This document shows positions 15,138 through 24,799 of a DNA stretch of 64,000 nucleotides, in pieces (position 1 is the stretch's first letter; each line of letters opens with the position of its first letter). Location: positions 186,001 through 250,000 of the forward strand of contig NC_013943.1 in the NCBI RefSeq assembly GCF_000025725.1. Reading direction: 5' to 3'. Both the position numbers and the translations under genes were made by a program. Under the pieces are notes generated by a model that searched no databases, was not told where the DNA came from, and worked only from the letters and a program-made list of their open reading frames with translations. The stretch comes from Denitrovibrio acetiphilus DSM 12809. GTDB taxonomy: Bacteria > Chrysiogenota > Deferribacteres > Deferribacterales > Geovibrionaceae.

Positions 15138-18041
15138 ATGAGTTTAAAAGATAAATTACTTAAATCCCAAGAAGTAACCCGTCGTACCTTCCTTAAGGGT
15201 GCGAGTGCAGCCGGAGCTGCAGCGGCGCTTTACGGTTGCGGCGGAGGCGGCGGCGGTAAAACTTACATGGAAGAGGACGATACTCTTGAAGTGCCGGAAA
15301 TAAAAGAGGAAGCTGTAATCAGCTCTATACCCAACGACTGCGGCGGCGGATGTATTACAAAATATTATGTCGCTGACGGCGTTATTAAGCGCATTGTCAC
15401 AGACGAAAGAGAAGACCTTGCAATAGACAAAGGGGACAGACCTCAGCTTAGGGCTTGTGTACGCTGTCGTTCAAGAAAGCAGTCTTTCTACCGTAATGAC
15501 CGTGTGATGTATCCTCTCAAGCAGACTGGTGAGAGGGGTGACCTTAATGGATTCGTAAGAATTTCATGGGATCAGGCATACACAGAGATCGCAGCAAAGA
15601 TGGAAGAGATCAAGTCAAATTACGGAGCAGGTTCATATCACAAAATACATGCTGCCGGAGATTTCAGCGGATGGTCATGGTATGGGATAAATAAGCTCCT
15701 TGTTCTGCATAATGAAGGGTACACAAACCACTGGGGGACATACAGCGTTCCGTCTGTTGCATACATTGCGTCTATGATAGAGGGGGGGAGCCACTATGTT
15801 CCTATGGCAAACACAAGACAGGACGTTCTGAATGCAGAGCACCTTGTTTTATGGTCATATAACCCGATGGAAACCATTTATGACACAAACACAGGCTGGT
15901 ATCTTACACAGTGTAAAGAGAAAGGTATACCTGTCACAGTCATAGATACAAGATATTCAAAAACAGCCGCAACAATTGGCGGCGACTATGTAAATATTAT
16001 GCCGAGCACAGACGCTGCCCTTATCTCTGCAATGATATACCATATACTCAAAAATCATTTTGACAAAGTCGATGTAGATTTTATCAACGACTATATGTAT
16101 GGATTTTTTGACAACGGCAATTCTCTTTATCATTCAGATGTTGATGCATCAGCCTATGCTGTACCGGACGGTGGTTCTCTTTCTGCTTTTATCATGGGTG
16201 ATGAAGATGACCTTACAAAAGCAACTGCAGACCACCCTGTTCTTAACAATGCTACATCAATATATCCGAACACAATCGGCTATAACGTAAATGATGATGA
16301 TGTCCTGCACGGTAAAACTGTCCATATCTGGGGACAGAAAGCTAAAACACCTGAGTGGGCGGAGAAGATCACCGGCGTTCCTGCTGACAAGATCAGAGAG
16401 CTTGCGGAAATGTATCTGACTAAAAAAGTAACAACACATGTAGGGCTCGGCTACCAGAGACACACTGAGTCTGAGCAGGCTGTATGGCTTCACCGTGTAC
16501 TTTCTGTTATCACTAAAAACTTTGGTGCTGAGGGGAGATCTCTCGGTATGATAAATGCTGCTAAAACAGGTGCCGCAAGTCCCGCCCCTGCGGATCTTTA
16601 CGTTCCTAATACTGTAGGTATAAGCGGAATTTATGATGAGGACAGAACGACATCTCCTTCTTACATGCCTGCGGCGGAGAAGATCAATGTGCCGGCTTTT
16701 GCCGTGCCGGATGGATTTGATAATGCAGGAACTAGTAAATCAAAATGGAATGACGGTCAGGTGAAAAACCTTCCTGAAAGCTTCGGGAAAGCTGTTTTTG
16801 TTTCAGGTGCTAATATCATGACCAACAATAGTGGTGATGTTAACTACAACTGGGATATTTATAAAGATAAGAGCAAGTGCGAGCTTATTGTCAACTTTGA
16901 GCCTTTTATGACATCAACAGCGGCTATGTCTGACTATATTCTCCCTTCAAAAATGATTGGTGAAAAGCCGACATTTATCACTGGCTGGTTCGGGCTTGAC
17001 ACACTTATCAGGTCTAATGTTGTTACTGACGCACCAGGTGAAGTTCTTGATGAATACACTATATGTGCAGGGATAGCCGAGAAGCTCGGACTGAAAGGTG
17101 ATTATCAGGGAGATTACGAAGTTGGTGAGGAAGGTATGGAAGCCAGACTTCGTAAAGGATGGGATGATGCAGACCTTACAAGCGTTTATGGCATGACATA
17201 TGATGAAATATGTGAAAAAGGTGCCGCCGAGATGCCTGATACGGATGTTCTGCCTATTAATTATAAAGATTTTCGTGATGATCCTGCAAACAATCCGCTT
17301 AAGTCACCTACCGGTAAATTCGAGGCATATTGTCTTGGAGTGATAGAGGGGTATGAGGCGAGATATCACGAGAATATTGACACTGTAACTTCTGATGATG
17401 ATTCCGGAGTTTATACTCTGCCCAATGGCGGTTCAATATTTTCTAAATACCACGGAGACAACACCGGCAGGCGTTTTGTGTATCCTATCCCTATGTATAT
17501 CCCTGCTGTAGAAGGGCGTCATGCGATAGACACAACAGACCCTGATCATGAGCTTGCCCATGACGATCCGGCTGGAGCAGATGGAAACGGGTATAAGTTT
17601 ACTCTGCATAACTGGCACAGTATGTACAGAACTCACTCAACACACAATAATGTTGCATACGCTGCTGAAAATTACAAAAGGAATGCAAGCGGTAACCCTG
17701 CTTTTCTTGATCCGAAAAGAGACTGGACAGAAGGCGTATGGGAAGACGGTATTTATGAGCCTGTGTGGATCAATCCTGTCGATGCTAATGAACTCGGAAT
17801 TCAGGACGGAGACAGAGTTCTGCTGAGTAACGCCCGCGGCAAGGCATATGCTTCTGCCCGTGTTACTAACAGAGTTGCTCACAGGATAGCTTATATGTCA
17901 GAAGGCGGATGGTTTAGCAAAAATAGTGAAGGGATAGATGTGGGAGGGTGTACTAATACTCTGATGACAGCCCGCCCTTCCAGAATTTGTAAAGGGATGA
18001 CTTCCGGTAATGACTGTCGTATTAAAATTGAGAAAGCGTAG
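15138..18041 (+). CDS. DmsA-like molybdopterin oxidoreductase, catalytic subunit of operon 2
   Basis: 967 residues. Residues 1-57 (Tat signal, LYGC, glycine run, acidic linker) are identical to copy 1; from the next residue the sequence diverges strongly. Fe-S motif Cys68-X3-Cys72 (CGGGC) with Cys107-X2-Cys110; Ile occupies the first-Cys position. The Mo-ligand segment is NHWGTYSVPSV, giving Ser203. Other family blocks are present: MPSTDAALISAM, KTPEWAEKITGVPADKI, KSKWNDGQVK, and GDRVLLSNARGKAYA near the C-terminus. It is a full-length, apparently functional enzyme whose substrate pocket should differ from copies 1, 3 and 4. Substrate unknown. Confidence 0.9.
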   Translation: MSLKDKLLKSQEVTRRTFLKGASAAGAAAALYGCGGGGGGKTYMEEDDTLEVPEIKEEAVISSIPNDCGGGCITKYYVADGVIKRIVTDEREDLAIDKGDRPQLRACVRCRSRKQSFYRNDRVMYPLKQTGERGDLNGFVRISWDQAYTEIAAKMEEIKSNYGAGSYHKIHAAGDFSGWSWYGINKLLVLHNEGYTNHWGTYSVPSVAYIASMIEGGSHYVPMANTRQDVLNAEHLVLWSYNPMETIYDTNTGWYLTQCKEKGIPVTVIDTRYSKTAATIGGDYVNIMPSTDAALISAMIYHILKNHFDKVDVDFINDYMYGFFDNGNSLYHSDVDASAYAVPDGGSLSAFIMGDEDDLTKATADHPVLNNATSIYPNTIGYNVNDDDVLHGKTVHIWGQKAKTPEWAEKITGVPADKIRELAEMYLTKKVTTHVGLGYQRHTESEQAVWLHRVLSVITKNFGAEGRSLGMINAAKTGAASPAPADLYVPNTVGISGIYDEDRTTSPSYMPAAEKINVPAFAVPDGFDNAGTSKSKWNDGQVKNLPESFGKAVFVSGANIMTNNSGDVNYNWDIYKDKSKCELIVNFEPFMTSTAAMSDYILPSKMIGEKPTFITGWFGLDTLIRSNVVTDAPGEVLDEYTICAGIAEKLGLKGDYQGDYEVGEEGMEARLRKGWDDADLTSVYGMTYDEICEKGAAEMPDTDVLPINYKDFRDDPANNPLKSPTGKFEAYCLGVIEGYEARYHENIDTVTSDDDSGVYTLPNGGSIFSKYHGDNTGRRFVYPIPMYIPAVEGRHAIDTTDPDHELAHDDPAGADGNGYKFTLHNWHSMYRTHSTHNNVAYAAENYKRNASGNPAFLDPKRDWTEGVWEDGIYEPVWINPVDANELGIQDGDRVLLSNARGKAYASARVTNRVAHRIAYMSEGGWFSKNSEGIDVGGCTNTLMTARPSRICKGMTSGNDCRIKIEKA

Positions 18042-18052
18042 GGAGGCTCATA

Positions 18053-18667
18053 ATGGCTCAAATGGCATTTTACTTCGATCAAAATAGATGTATGGCTTGT
18101 AACGCCTGTACAGTAGCTTGTAAAGACTGGAATGATGTTCAGCCCGGTCAGGCTAGATGGAGACGACTCAGTAATGAAGAATCAGGTTCATTTCCTGATG
18201 TGAAAGTGTTCAACCTTGTGCTTTCATGCAACCACTGTGCTAACCCTGCCTGTACAGCAGCTTGTCCGGTTGGCGCTATATATAAAAGAGAAGAAGACGG
18301 TATAGTAATCGTAAACCGTGATCTCTGTCAGAATATCAAAGCCTGTGCCGTAGCGTGTCCTTATGGTGCGCCTCAGTTCGGTGATGATGACAGTGAACCT
18401 GTAGCCGAAGCTTCATGGGCGGTGGCTCACCCGATGCAGAAATGTACTTTCTGCTGGGACAGACAGGCAGAAGGTCTTGCACCATCCTGTGTCGCTGCAT
18501 GCCCTCAGCGTGCGCTTGACTTTGGTACAGTAGCTGAAATAACAGCTAAATATCCGACGGCAGTGAAAACTGTAGTTGGTATGCCTCAGTCTGACCTTGA
18601 TTCTAACGGCAACAAGCTCGAATCAGGCGACACTGTTCCGTCCATTTACTTTAAACCAAAGGGTTAA
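18053..18667 (+). CDS. DmsB-like electron-transfer Fe-S subunit, operon 2
   Basis: 204 residues, differing from copy 1 only by Gly15 to Ala (CMACNAC). Cysteine groups as in copy 1, including Ile95 in place of a cluster ligand. It should serve as electron-transfer partner of the operon 2 catalytic subunit. Preceded by the same GGGAGG 11-nt junction. Confidence 0.92.
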   Translation: MAQMAFYFDQNRCMACNACTVACKDWNDVQPGQARWRRLSNEESGSFPDVKVFNLVLSCNHCANPACTAACPVGAIYKREEDGIVIVNRDLCQNIKACAVACPYGAPQFGDDDSEPVAEASWAVAHPMQKCTFCWDRQAEGLAPSCVAACPQRALDFGTVAEITAKYPTAVKTVVGMPQSDLDSNGNKLESGDTVPSIYFKPKG

Positions 18668-18681
18668 TCCCTTTTAATTTT

Positions 18682-18713
18682 GGCGGGGTACATAACGTGT
18701 GCCCCGCCTTTTT
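18682..18713 (+). terminator. Rho-independent terminator, operon 2
   Basis: GGCGGGG (18682-18688), CCCCGCC (18702-18708), T5. Confidence 0.88.
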
Positions 18714-18714
18714 A

Positions 18715-18852
18715 CTTCGGTAATAAATACTGTTGGCAGTAATTCCCCCTTGGGTATGATTTTAGGATAGGTTGCAAACGTGTCCGTTTTAGTGGTAAAG
18801 GCGGGCACGTCCTGTCCTATAGCATTTCTGCCAGTTGTGTTTATTATCGAAG
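18715..18852 (+). repeat. Long stepped hairpin element, copy A
   Basis: Three nested stems: outer CTTCGGTAATAAA... with ...TTTATTATCGAAG, a GGCAG/CTGCC step, a middle TAGGATAGG/CCTGTCCTA, and an inner ACGTGTCCG/CGGGCACGT. Most mismatches are G-U pairs if transcribed from the plus strand. It is repeated at 24453-24589. It could be a structured RNA, a processing element or a small palindromic mobile element. Confidence 0.55.
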
Positions 18853-18931
18853 AATAAAAACATATAGTTAATAATATGTTGTTTCGTCTGCCTAGCTATT
18901 GCAGCTTGCTCCCTTCTATATTTTCGTTGTG

Positions 18932-18948
18932 TTTGACTCTTATTTCAC
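18932..18948 (+). promoter_or_regulatory. Direct-repeat operator candidate, operon 3
   Basis: Weakest member: TTTGAC (18932-18937) and TTTCAC (18943-18948), offset 11 bp, followed at the common distance by GTTAAC and CACATAAG. Confidence 0.35.
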
Positions 18949-19033
18949 CTAACGCATGTTAACTTTCACATAAGTAGAGGACAGGGTACCATTAACATAT
19001 GGATAGCCTCTGCTTTTATCACAAGGAGGGGAA

Positions 19034-20476
19034 ATGAGTCATTCGTTAAGCAAAGCATTTTTCGCAGTATTAATCCTTGCTTTAACAGTATCAGTAGCTT
19101 ATAGCTTCGAGGACGACAGCTACAGCACACCTGATAACTGGAAACAGCACGTGACTGCAGGTCGTATAGTCCAGAGCACCAGCGGTTCAGGACTGACCGA
19201 TGATACTAGTCTTTACACAACTCTTACCACCCGTCTGCGTCTTAAGTCCAACGAATATGCTGAGGACAGTGATGTCTATCAGTACATTCGTATGCACACC
19301 GATGCAGCAGAAGTAGGTAACGGAACAGTAAAGCTTTCAATCTTCGGACGCATCACCAGCGATATCAATGGTGATTCTGATGAAGACTGGGGGGATAACG
19401 ACTACTATGCCCAGCGGGATATTCTTGACGCTGACAGCAGCGAAGGAGATCTCGGCGGTCGTCTTTATCAGGGTTATCTCCAGGCAGACGGTGTTATTAA
19501 GAACACTAAGATCAGCATTGGACGTTTTTACCTTGATCACCTTACTACCTATCAGGTAGACGGTATTGACGCACAGGTAAATGTAACTGATAACTTTTCA
19601 GTTTATGCCTTCGGCGGTCTTCCGGTAAGCTACTTTTATGATCTTGAAGATTCCTATGTAGCTGGAGCAGGTTTCAGCTATAGGTATATGGATAACACTA
19701 TCTTCAGAGGTGAGTACTCCTATGCCGAAGTAGACGACATCGATGACGATCATACTCAGCTTGAGTTTGTTCAGCTTATCCCTAACGGTTCAGTAATGCT
19801 CGGTTACGAGCTTCTTAATGATGCGGATACTTACAGCGCAGATCTTGATTACCAGATATCCTCCACCGGAACTATCGTTACTCTCGGTTTCGAGAGACTT
19901 AATGATGATATAGAAGGCAGCGACAGCAACTATCTGGTTAACCCTATCACTTATGCCCTGATGGATCAGAGCAAATACAGCAAATACAAAGCATCCGTGT
20001 ATCAGCCTTTTATGAAGTATTTCGTAGCAGGTCTGAGCTATGAGGCTAAGTCTGTAGACGGAGATGAAAACTTCGATAACCGTGACTATCAGAAGTACGG
20101 AGCTAAGTTCGACATCAACGGTCTTATCAGTGATGGTACTTATATCTCTCTTAATGCGGATAAGTGGGCAATTTCTGATACGGATTCCACCGACGACAAC
20201 AACCGCATCATGTACGGTCTTCAGGTTAGCCAGAAGGTTAATGCCGAGGTTGATGTATGGCTTGGTTCTTCTTTCAGCAAATACGAGTATGACTATCTTA
20301 CCGACACCCGTAAGGATTCAGTAAGAAGCTACTACGTAGGCGGTCAGTATCAGCCTAGCGAGACCCTCGGAGTTCTTTTAGACGTAAGCCGCGAAGAGAC
20401 AGAGTTCTACGATGATGTAGATGATGATCTCAGCGACAGTTACGTGGTAGAGCTTTGGGCTAACATAGCATTCTAG
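19034..20476 (+). CDS. Outer-membrane beta-barrel protein of reductase operon 3
   Basis: 480 residues, equal to copy 2 except for Lys to Arg in FSYRYMDN near residue 218. Same signal peptide and C-terminal Phe. Silent differences group its second half with copy 4. Probable outer-membrane housing or porin of the reductase system (inference). Confidence 0.8.
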   Translation: MSHSLSKAFFAVLILALTVSVAYSFEDDSYSTPDNWKQHVTAGRIVQSTSGSGLTDDTSLYTTLTTRLRLKSNEYAEDSDVYQYIRMHTDAAEVGNGTVKLSIFGRITSDINGDSDEDWGDNDYYAQRDILDADSSEGDLGGRLYQGYLQADGVIKNTKISIGRFYLDHLTTYQVDGIDAQVNVTDNFSVYAFGGLPVSYFYDLEDSYVAGAGFSYRYMDNTIFRGEYSYAEVDDIDDDHTQLEFVQLIPNGSVMLGYELLNDADTYSADLDYQISSTGTIVTLGFERLNDDIEGSDSNYLVNPITYALMDQSKYSKYKASVYQPFMKYFVAGLSYEAKSVDGDENFDNRDYQKYGAKFDINGLISDGTYISLNADKWAISDTDSTDDNNRIMYGLQVSQKVNAEVDVWLGSSFSKYEYDYLTDTRKDSVRSYYVGGQYQPSETLGVLLDVSREETEFYDDVDDDLSDSYVVELWANIAF

Positions 20477-20486
20477 ATAAGGAGAT

Positions 20487-20945
20487 ATGATGAAACGAAT
20501 AATAATCTTAACCATGCTGCTGCTTGCAATATCTCTTGTAGCGTTTGCTGTGACTTCTAATAAGCCAGCGAGCCATGATACTTCATGGATGGAACGCCAC
20601 GGTAATGCGAGTAAGATAGATAAGCAGGAATGTTTAGAGTGTCACGTAGAGCAGGTATCCTGCATTCAGTGCCACCAGGACACACAGCCCCGTAATCACA
20701 CCGGCGGCTGGGTGAAGAAAGGTCACGGCTTAGAGGCTAGATGGGACAGGAGCAGCTGTCAGACTTGCCACCGTGAGGATTCCTGTATCCAGTGCCATCA
20801 GGAGACTCCTCCTGCAAGTCACCGTCCTGGTTGGAGAGATCCGATCAACAGACACTGTGACAGCAGCTGTCACTACCCAGTACAGGAAACCACCTGTTTT
20901 ACTTGTCATAAGAGTGCTCACGCACCTAATCAGTACACTAAGTAG
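20487..20945 (+). CDS. Periplasmic multiheme c-type cytochrome, operon 3
   Basis: 152 residues, identical to operon 1 apart from Asn89 to Ser just before the third haem motif. The five CXXCH and the CX3CH motif are intact. Presumed electron donor to the operon 3 reductase. Confidence 0.9.
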   Translation: MMKRIIILTMLLLAISLVAFAVTSNKPASHDTSWMERHGNASKIDKQECLECHVEQVSCIQCHQDTQPRNHTGGWVKKGHGLEARWDRSSCQTCHREDSCIQCHQETPPASHRPGWRDPINRHCDSSCHYPVQETTCFTCHKSAHAPNQYTK

Positions 20946-20959
20946 ATGGAGCGTAAATA

Positions 20960-23779
20960 ATGAGTTTAAAAGATAAATTACTTAAATCCCAAGAAGTAAC
21001 CCGTCGTACCTTCCTTAAGGGTGCGAGTGCAGCCGGAGCTGCAGCGGCGCTTTACGGTTGCGGCGGAGGCGGCGGCGGTAAAACTTACATGGAAGAGGAC
21101 GATACTCTTGAAGTGCCGGAAATAAAAGGAACTACTGTAATGGGTTCTACTCCTCATAACTGTGGTGGACGCTGCCTCAGTAAATATTATATAACAGATG
21201 GCGTTGTGAAACGTATCGTCACAGACGAAACAGAAGATAAAAACGCCCTTGGTACAACAGCTAATGACCCTCAAAGACGTTCCTGCGTAAGATGCCGTTC
21301 AAGAAAGCAGTGGTTCTACCGTAATGACCGTATTCTGTATCCTCTCAAGCAGACTGGTGAGAGGGGGGATATTAACGGTTTTCAGCGTATATCATGGGAA
21401 CAGGCTTTCAGTGAGATCGGTAATCAGCTTAAAGACATAGCAGACGATCCATCAAAAGGGCCTGAAACACTTTTTAAAGTGTACGCTTCAGCAGATTCAA
21501 CCGGATGGTCAGGCGGTTCTGTAGGCAGGCTTTTCAATATGCTTGGTGGTTCATTGTCATACAGAGACGACTATTCATGGCCTGCTCTTGACCACGTTGC
21601 AACTTTCACCGAAGGTACCGGATACATTCCTTTAGGAAACAGCAGAGGCGATATGGTTAATGCTGAACACATATTCCTCTGGAGTTACAACGGTCTCGAA
21701 GCTGTATGGGGTACACAGTCCGGCTGGTACCTGACACAGGCAAGAGAAAGTGGGATCCCCTTTACTGTTATAGACACAAGGTATTCGCAGACAGCGGCAA
21801 CTCTGGCAGATGAATTTATCAATATTCAGCCTTGTACAGACGGAGCTCTTGCACTCGCTGCTATGTATTATCTCTTAAAAGAGAGAATGGCTGACCTTGA
21901 CGTTGATTTTATCAAAGAGCACGTACACGGCTTTTTCGATGATCCTGCAGCAACCTCATACCATGCGAGCGTTGCAGACGGAACATATGTCGTTCCTAAT
22001 GGTGCATCACTTTCCGCTTATATTTTCGGAACAGATACAACTCTTGTTGATGATGGGTATAACGGCGCTATTTCAATTTATCCTGACACAATAGGCTATA
22101 ATGTACCCGATACAGATCCGTTGTTTGGCAAGAGAGCACCGATTTACGGTCAGACTCCAAAAACACCTGAGTGGGCATCTGCAATAACTGGTGTTCCAGT
22201 AGCTACTATTAAGAAGATCGCAGATACACTTATTGACTCAAAATGTACAATATTAAACGGATCAGGCTTTCAGCGTAACACGGAGTCAGAGCAGATTGTC
22301 TGGCTTATGAGAATTTTGACTGTAGTTACAGAGAACTTCGGAGCAGAAGGGTGCAGTTATGGTATGCAACCATGGAGCTGGGTTGGCGGTCCTTCTACAG
22401 GCATGTCCAGCGGTGTCTCCAACGGCGTGGATGTTTCAGGTTCAATCTATGATACAAGCGAAATGACAACAACAGACTTCTACGCAAACAGCACCTCAAA
22501 CTCAATACCTGTTTTCATATGGCCTGATGCTGTTGAAAACGGCGGGACAGGTAAATCAAGATGGAATGATGGGCAGGTGGCCAATCTTCCGAAAGGTATA
22601 AAGTGTATCTTCAACTTTGCAGGGAACGTGCTTGCGAATCAATCAGGTGATGTCAATCTGCTTAAAGAGATACTCGCAGACAGAAGCAAGTGCGAGCTGC
22701 TAGTTACTGGTGAGCACTTTATGACATCGTCAGCACTTATGTCCGACTATGTTCTTCCATGTTCTATGCAGATGGAAAAACCGGGTGCAGCTACAGGCTG
22801 GTTCAGTGAAGAAGTTACACTCATTAACGAAGTCCTGGAGACTCCAGGAGAGGTTAAAAGTGAATACGACATCTGTGCTGGTATAGCCGGATCATTTGGG
22901 AAAGAGACAGAGTACACTGAAAATAAAACTATGCTCGACAGGCTCAAAGAGGGTTGGGACAGTGGATATGAAAGTGGGCAATTTGACATAACATGGGATG
23001 AATTCCTTGAAGATGGAGTCTGGAAACCGACTCTGCCTATATCAATTCTCTACAAAGATTTCAGAGATGACCCTTCTAACAATCCTCTTAATACACCGTC
23101 AGGTAAATTTGAGGCATATGCTCAGTGGATGATGGAGGATTATCAGGCACGTCGCTATGACAACCATGACACATACGGTTCTCTTGAGCATGGGGGTGTT
23201 ATTAATGATGAGAAGTCTGGTGCATCAACGGATATGAGATTTGTATATCCTATCCCTATGTATATCCCTACTGTGGAAGGTATGCACGCCGACGGCAGCC
23301 ATCCGGACCTTACAGGCAGGGGCGATGAAGGCTATAATTTCCTTCTTCACACATGGCACCTTCAGTATCGTTCACACTCGACACTGAATAACATTGCATA
23401 TCTTGATGAGTGCTACAAACAAGATATAAACGGTAACTCTACATTTCTTGATCCTAACAGAGAAGTTAGCGACGGTGTATGGGACGACAATGTTTATGAA
23501 CCAGTATGGCTTAGCCCTTCGGATGCGAGTAGTCTTGGTGTTGCAACAGGGGACAGAGTCCTTATCAGCAACGGCAGAGGAAGGATGTATGCATCAGTTG
23601 TTGTGACCAACAGAATTGCTTCGAAAATTGTTGGTATAGGACAAGGCGGATGGCATCAGCTTAAAGGCGATATTGATGTTGGAGGGTGTGCGAATACAAT
23701 GACAAGTGCCCGTCCTTCAAGGATTTGTCAGGGTATGACCCTTGCAAATGACTGCCGTGTAAAAATAGTGAAAGCGTAG
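20960..23779 (+). CDS. DmsA-like molybdopterin oxidoreductase, catalytic subunit of operon 3
   Basis: 939 residues, the shortest and apparently most divergent of the four. Residues 1-57 are constant. Fe-S motif Cys68-X3-Cys72 and Cys109-X2-Cys112, with Thr at the missing first-Cys position. Mo-ligand segment SYRDDYSWPALD gives Ser206. Family blocks: QPCTDGALALAAM, KTPEWASAITGVPVATI, KSRWNDGQVA, WHLQYRSHSTLNN and GDRVLISNGRGRMYA. The sequence is full length without frameshift. Substrate unknown; an S- or N-oxide is the conservative guess. Confidence 0.9.
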   Translation: MSLKDKLLKSQEVTRRTFLKGASAAGAAAALYGCGGGGGGKTYMEEDDTLEVPEIKGTTVMGSTPHNCGGRCLSKYYITDGVVKRIVTDETEDKNALGTTANDPQRRSCVRCRSRKQWFYRNDRILYPLKQTGERGDINGFQRISWEQAFSEIGNQLKDIADDPSKGPETLFKVYASADSTGWSGGSVGRLFNMLGGSLSYRDDYSWPALDHVATFTEGTGYIPLGNSRGDMVNAEHIFLWSYNGLEAVWGTQSGWYLTQARESGIPFTVIDTRYSQTAATLADEFINIQPCTDGALALAAMYYLLKERMADLDVDFIKEHVHGFFDDPAATSYHASVADGTYVVPNGASLSAYIFGTDTTLVDDGYNGAISIYPDTIGYNVPDTDPLFGKRAPIYGQTPKTPEWASAITGVPVATIKKIADTLIDSKCTILNGSGFQRNTESEQIVWLMRILTVVTENFGAEGCSYGMQPWSWVGGPSTGMSSGVSNGVDVSGSIYDTSEMTTTDFYANSTSNSIPVFIWPDAVENGGTGKSRWNDGQVANLPKGIKCIFNFAGNVLANQSGDVNLLKEILADRSKCELLVTGEHFMTSSALMSDYVLPCSMQMEKPGAATGWFSEEVTLINEVLETPGEVKSEYDICAGIAGSFGKETEYTENKTMLDRLKEGWDSGYESGQFDITWDEFLEDGVWKPTLPISILYKDFRDDPSNNPLNTPSGKFEAYAQWMMEDYQARRYDNHDTYGSLEHGGVINDEKSGASTDMRFVYPIPMYIPTVEGMHADGSHPDLTGRGDEGYNFLLHTWHLQYRSHSTLNNIAYLDECYKQDINGNSTFLDPNREVSDGVWDDNVYEPVWLSPSDASSLGVATGDRVLISNGRGRMYASVVVTNRIASKIVGIGQGGWHQLKGDIDVGGCANTMTSARPSRICQGMTLANDCRVKIVKA

Positions 23780-23790
23780 GGAGGCTCATA

Positions 23791-24405
23791 ATGGCTCAAA
23801 TGGCATTTTACTTCGATCAAAATAGATGTATGGCTTGTAACGCCTGTACAGTAGCTTGTAAAGACTGGAATGATGTTCAGCCCGGTCAGGCTAGATGGAG
23901 ACGACTCAGTAATGAAGAATCAGGTTCATTTCCTGATGTGAAAGTGTTCAACCTTGTGCTTTCATGCAACCACTGTGCTAACCCTGCCTGTACAGCAGCT
24001 TGTCCGGTTGGCGCTATATATAAAAGAGAAGAAGACGGTATAGTAATCGTAAACCGTGATCTCTGTCAGAATATCAAAGCCTGTGCCGTAGCGTGTCCTT
24101 ATGGTGCGCCTCAGTTCGGTGATGATGACAGTGAACCTGTAGCCGAAGCTTCATGGGCGGTGGCTCACCCGATGCAGAAATGTACTTTCTGCTGGGACAG
24201 ACAGGCAGAAGGTCTTGCACCATCCTGTGTCGCTGCATGCCCTCAGCGTGCGCTTGACTTTGGTACAGTAGCTGAAATAACAGCTAAATATCCGACGGCA
24301 GTGAAAACTGTAGTTGGTATGCCTCAGTCTGACCTTGATTCTAACGGCAACAAGCTCGAATCAGGCGACACTGTTCCGTCTATTTACTTTAAACCAAAGG
24401 GTTAA
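23791..24405 (+). CDS. DmsB-like electron-transfer Fe-S subunit, operon 3
   Basis: 204 residues, same protein as operon 2 (Ala15). Four cysteine groups with Ile95 replacing one ligand of the third. Electron-transfer partner of the operon 3 catalytic subunit. Confidence 0.92.
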   Translation: MAQMAFYFDQNRCMACNACTVACKDWNDVQPGQARWRRLSNEESGSFPDVKVFNLVLSCNHCANPACTAACPVGAIYKREEDGIVIVNRDLCQNIKACAVACPYGAPQFGDDDSEPVAEASWAVAHPMQKCTFCWDRQAEGLAPSCVAACPQRALDFGTVAEITAKYPTAVKTVVGMPQSDLDSNGNKLESGDTVPSIYFKPKG

Positions 24406-24419
24406 TCCCTTTTAATTTT

Positions 24420-24451
24420 GGCGGGGTGCATAACGTGTGCCCCGCCTTTTT
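24420..24451 (+). terminator. Rho-independent terminator, operon 3
   Basis: GGCGGGG (24420-24426), CCCCGCC (24440-24446), T5. Confidence 0.88.
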
Positions 24452-24452
24452 A

Positions 24453-24589
24453 CTTCGGTAATAAATACTGTTGGCAGTAATTCCCCCTTGGTATGATTTT
24501 AGGATAGGTTGCAAACGTGTCCGTTTTAGTGGTAAAGGCGGGCACGTCCTGTCCTATAGCATTTCTGCCAGTTGTGTTTATTATCGAAG
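24453..24589 (+). repeat. Long stepped hairpin element, copy B
   Basis: Second copy of the element at 18715-18852, one base shorter in the left loop; all paired arms are preserved. Confidence 0.55.
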
Positions 24590-24692
24590 AATGCTCAAAC
24601 TCCTATTAACACCTTGATTAGCAATGCTATATAAGATGTTGTCCTTACCTCGTGCCAAAATTCTCAGAAATTTTGTCATTACTTTATTAAGT

Positions 24693-24709
24693 TTTACTGT
24701 GGCTTAACC
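24693..24709 (+). promoter_or_regulatory. Direct-repeat operator candidate, operon 4
   Basis: TTTACT (24693-24698) and TTAACC (24704-24709), offset 11 bp, then GATAAT and TACATAAG at the common distance. Confidence 0.45.
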
Positions 24710-24799
24710 AACCAAGTGATAATTTCTACATAAGCAGGATACCCAATGCCCTTTTCATATCCGAGGGCGTTCCTGCTGCTTTTATCACAAGGAGGGGAA

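Larger units (their letters stand above)
13198..15306 (+). repeat. 5' constant block, copy 2
   Basis: Mosaic: its 5' part carries the base variants of copies 3 and 4, while its later part through barrel end and cytochrome matches copy 1. This is the mark of gene conversion or unequal exchange. Confidence 0.9.
18034..18855 (+). repeat. 3' constant block, copy 2, with downstream hairpin element
   Basis: Fe-S gene, terminator and about 140 nt of spacer match copy 3 almost base for base, so this duplication extended past the terminator. Confidence 0.85.
19020..21128 (+). repeat. 5' constant block, copy 3
   Basis: Shares with copy 4 a set of silent variants in the barrel's second half and the cytochrome's Asn89 to Ser change. 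Confidence 0.9.
23771..24592 (+). repeat. 3' constant block, copy 3, with downstream hairpin element
   Basis: Nearly the same DNA as 18034-18855, including terminator and hairpin; one G is missing in the spacer. Confidence 0.85.

Noticed and set aside
18715-24589. CRISPR-like repeats
   Set aside because: Only two copies nearly 6 kb apart, each a single long hairpin, with no spacer-repeat periodicity and no cas genes.
24746-24799. Longer start of the operon 4 barrel adding 18 residues
   Set aside because: The extension lies before the conserved AAGGAGGGG site and is absent from the other three copies.
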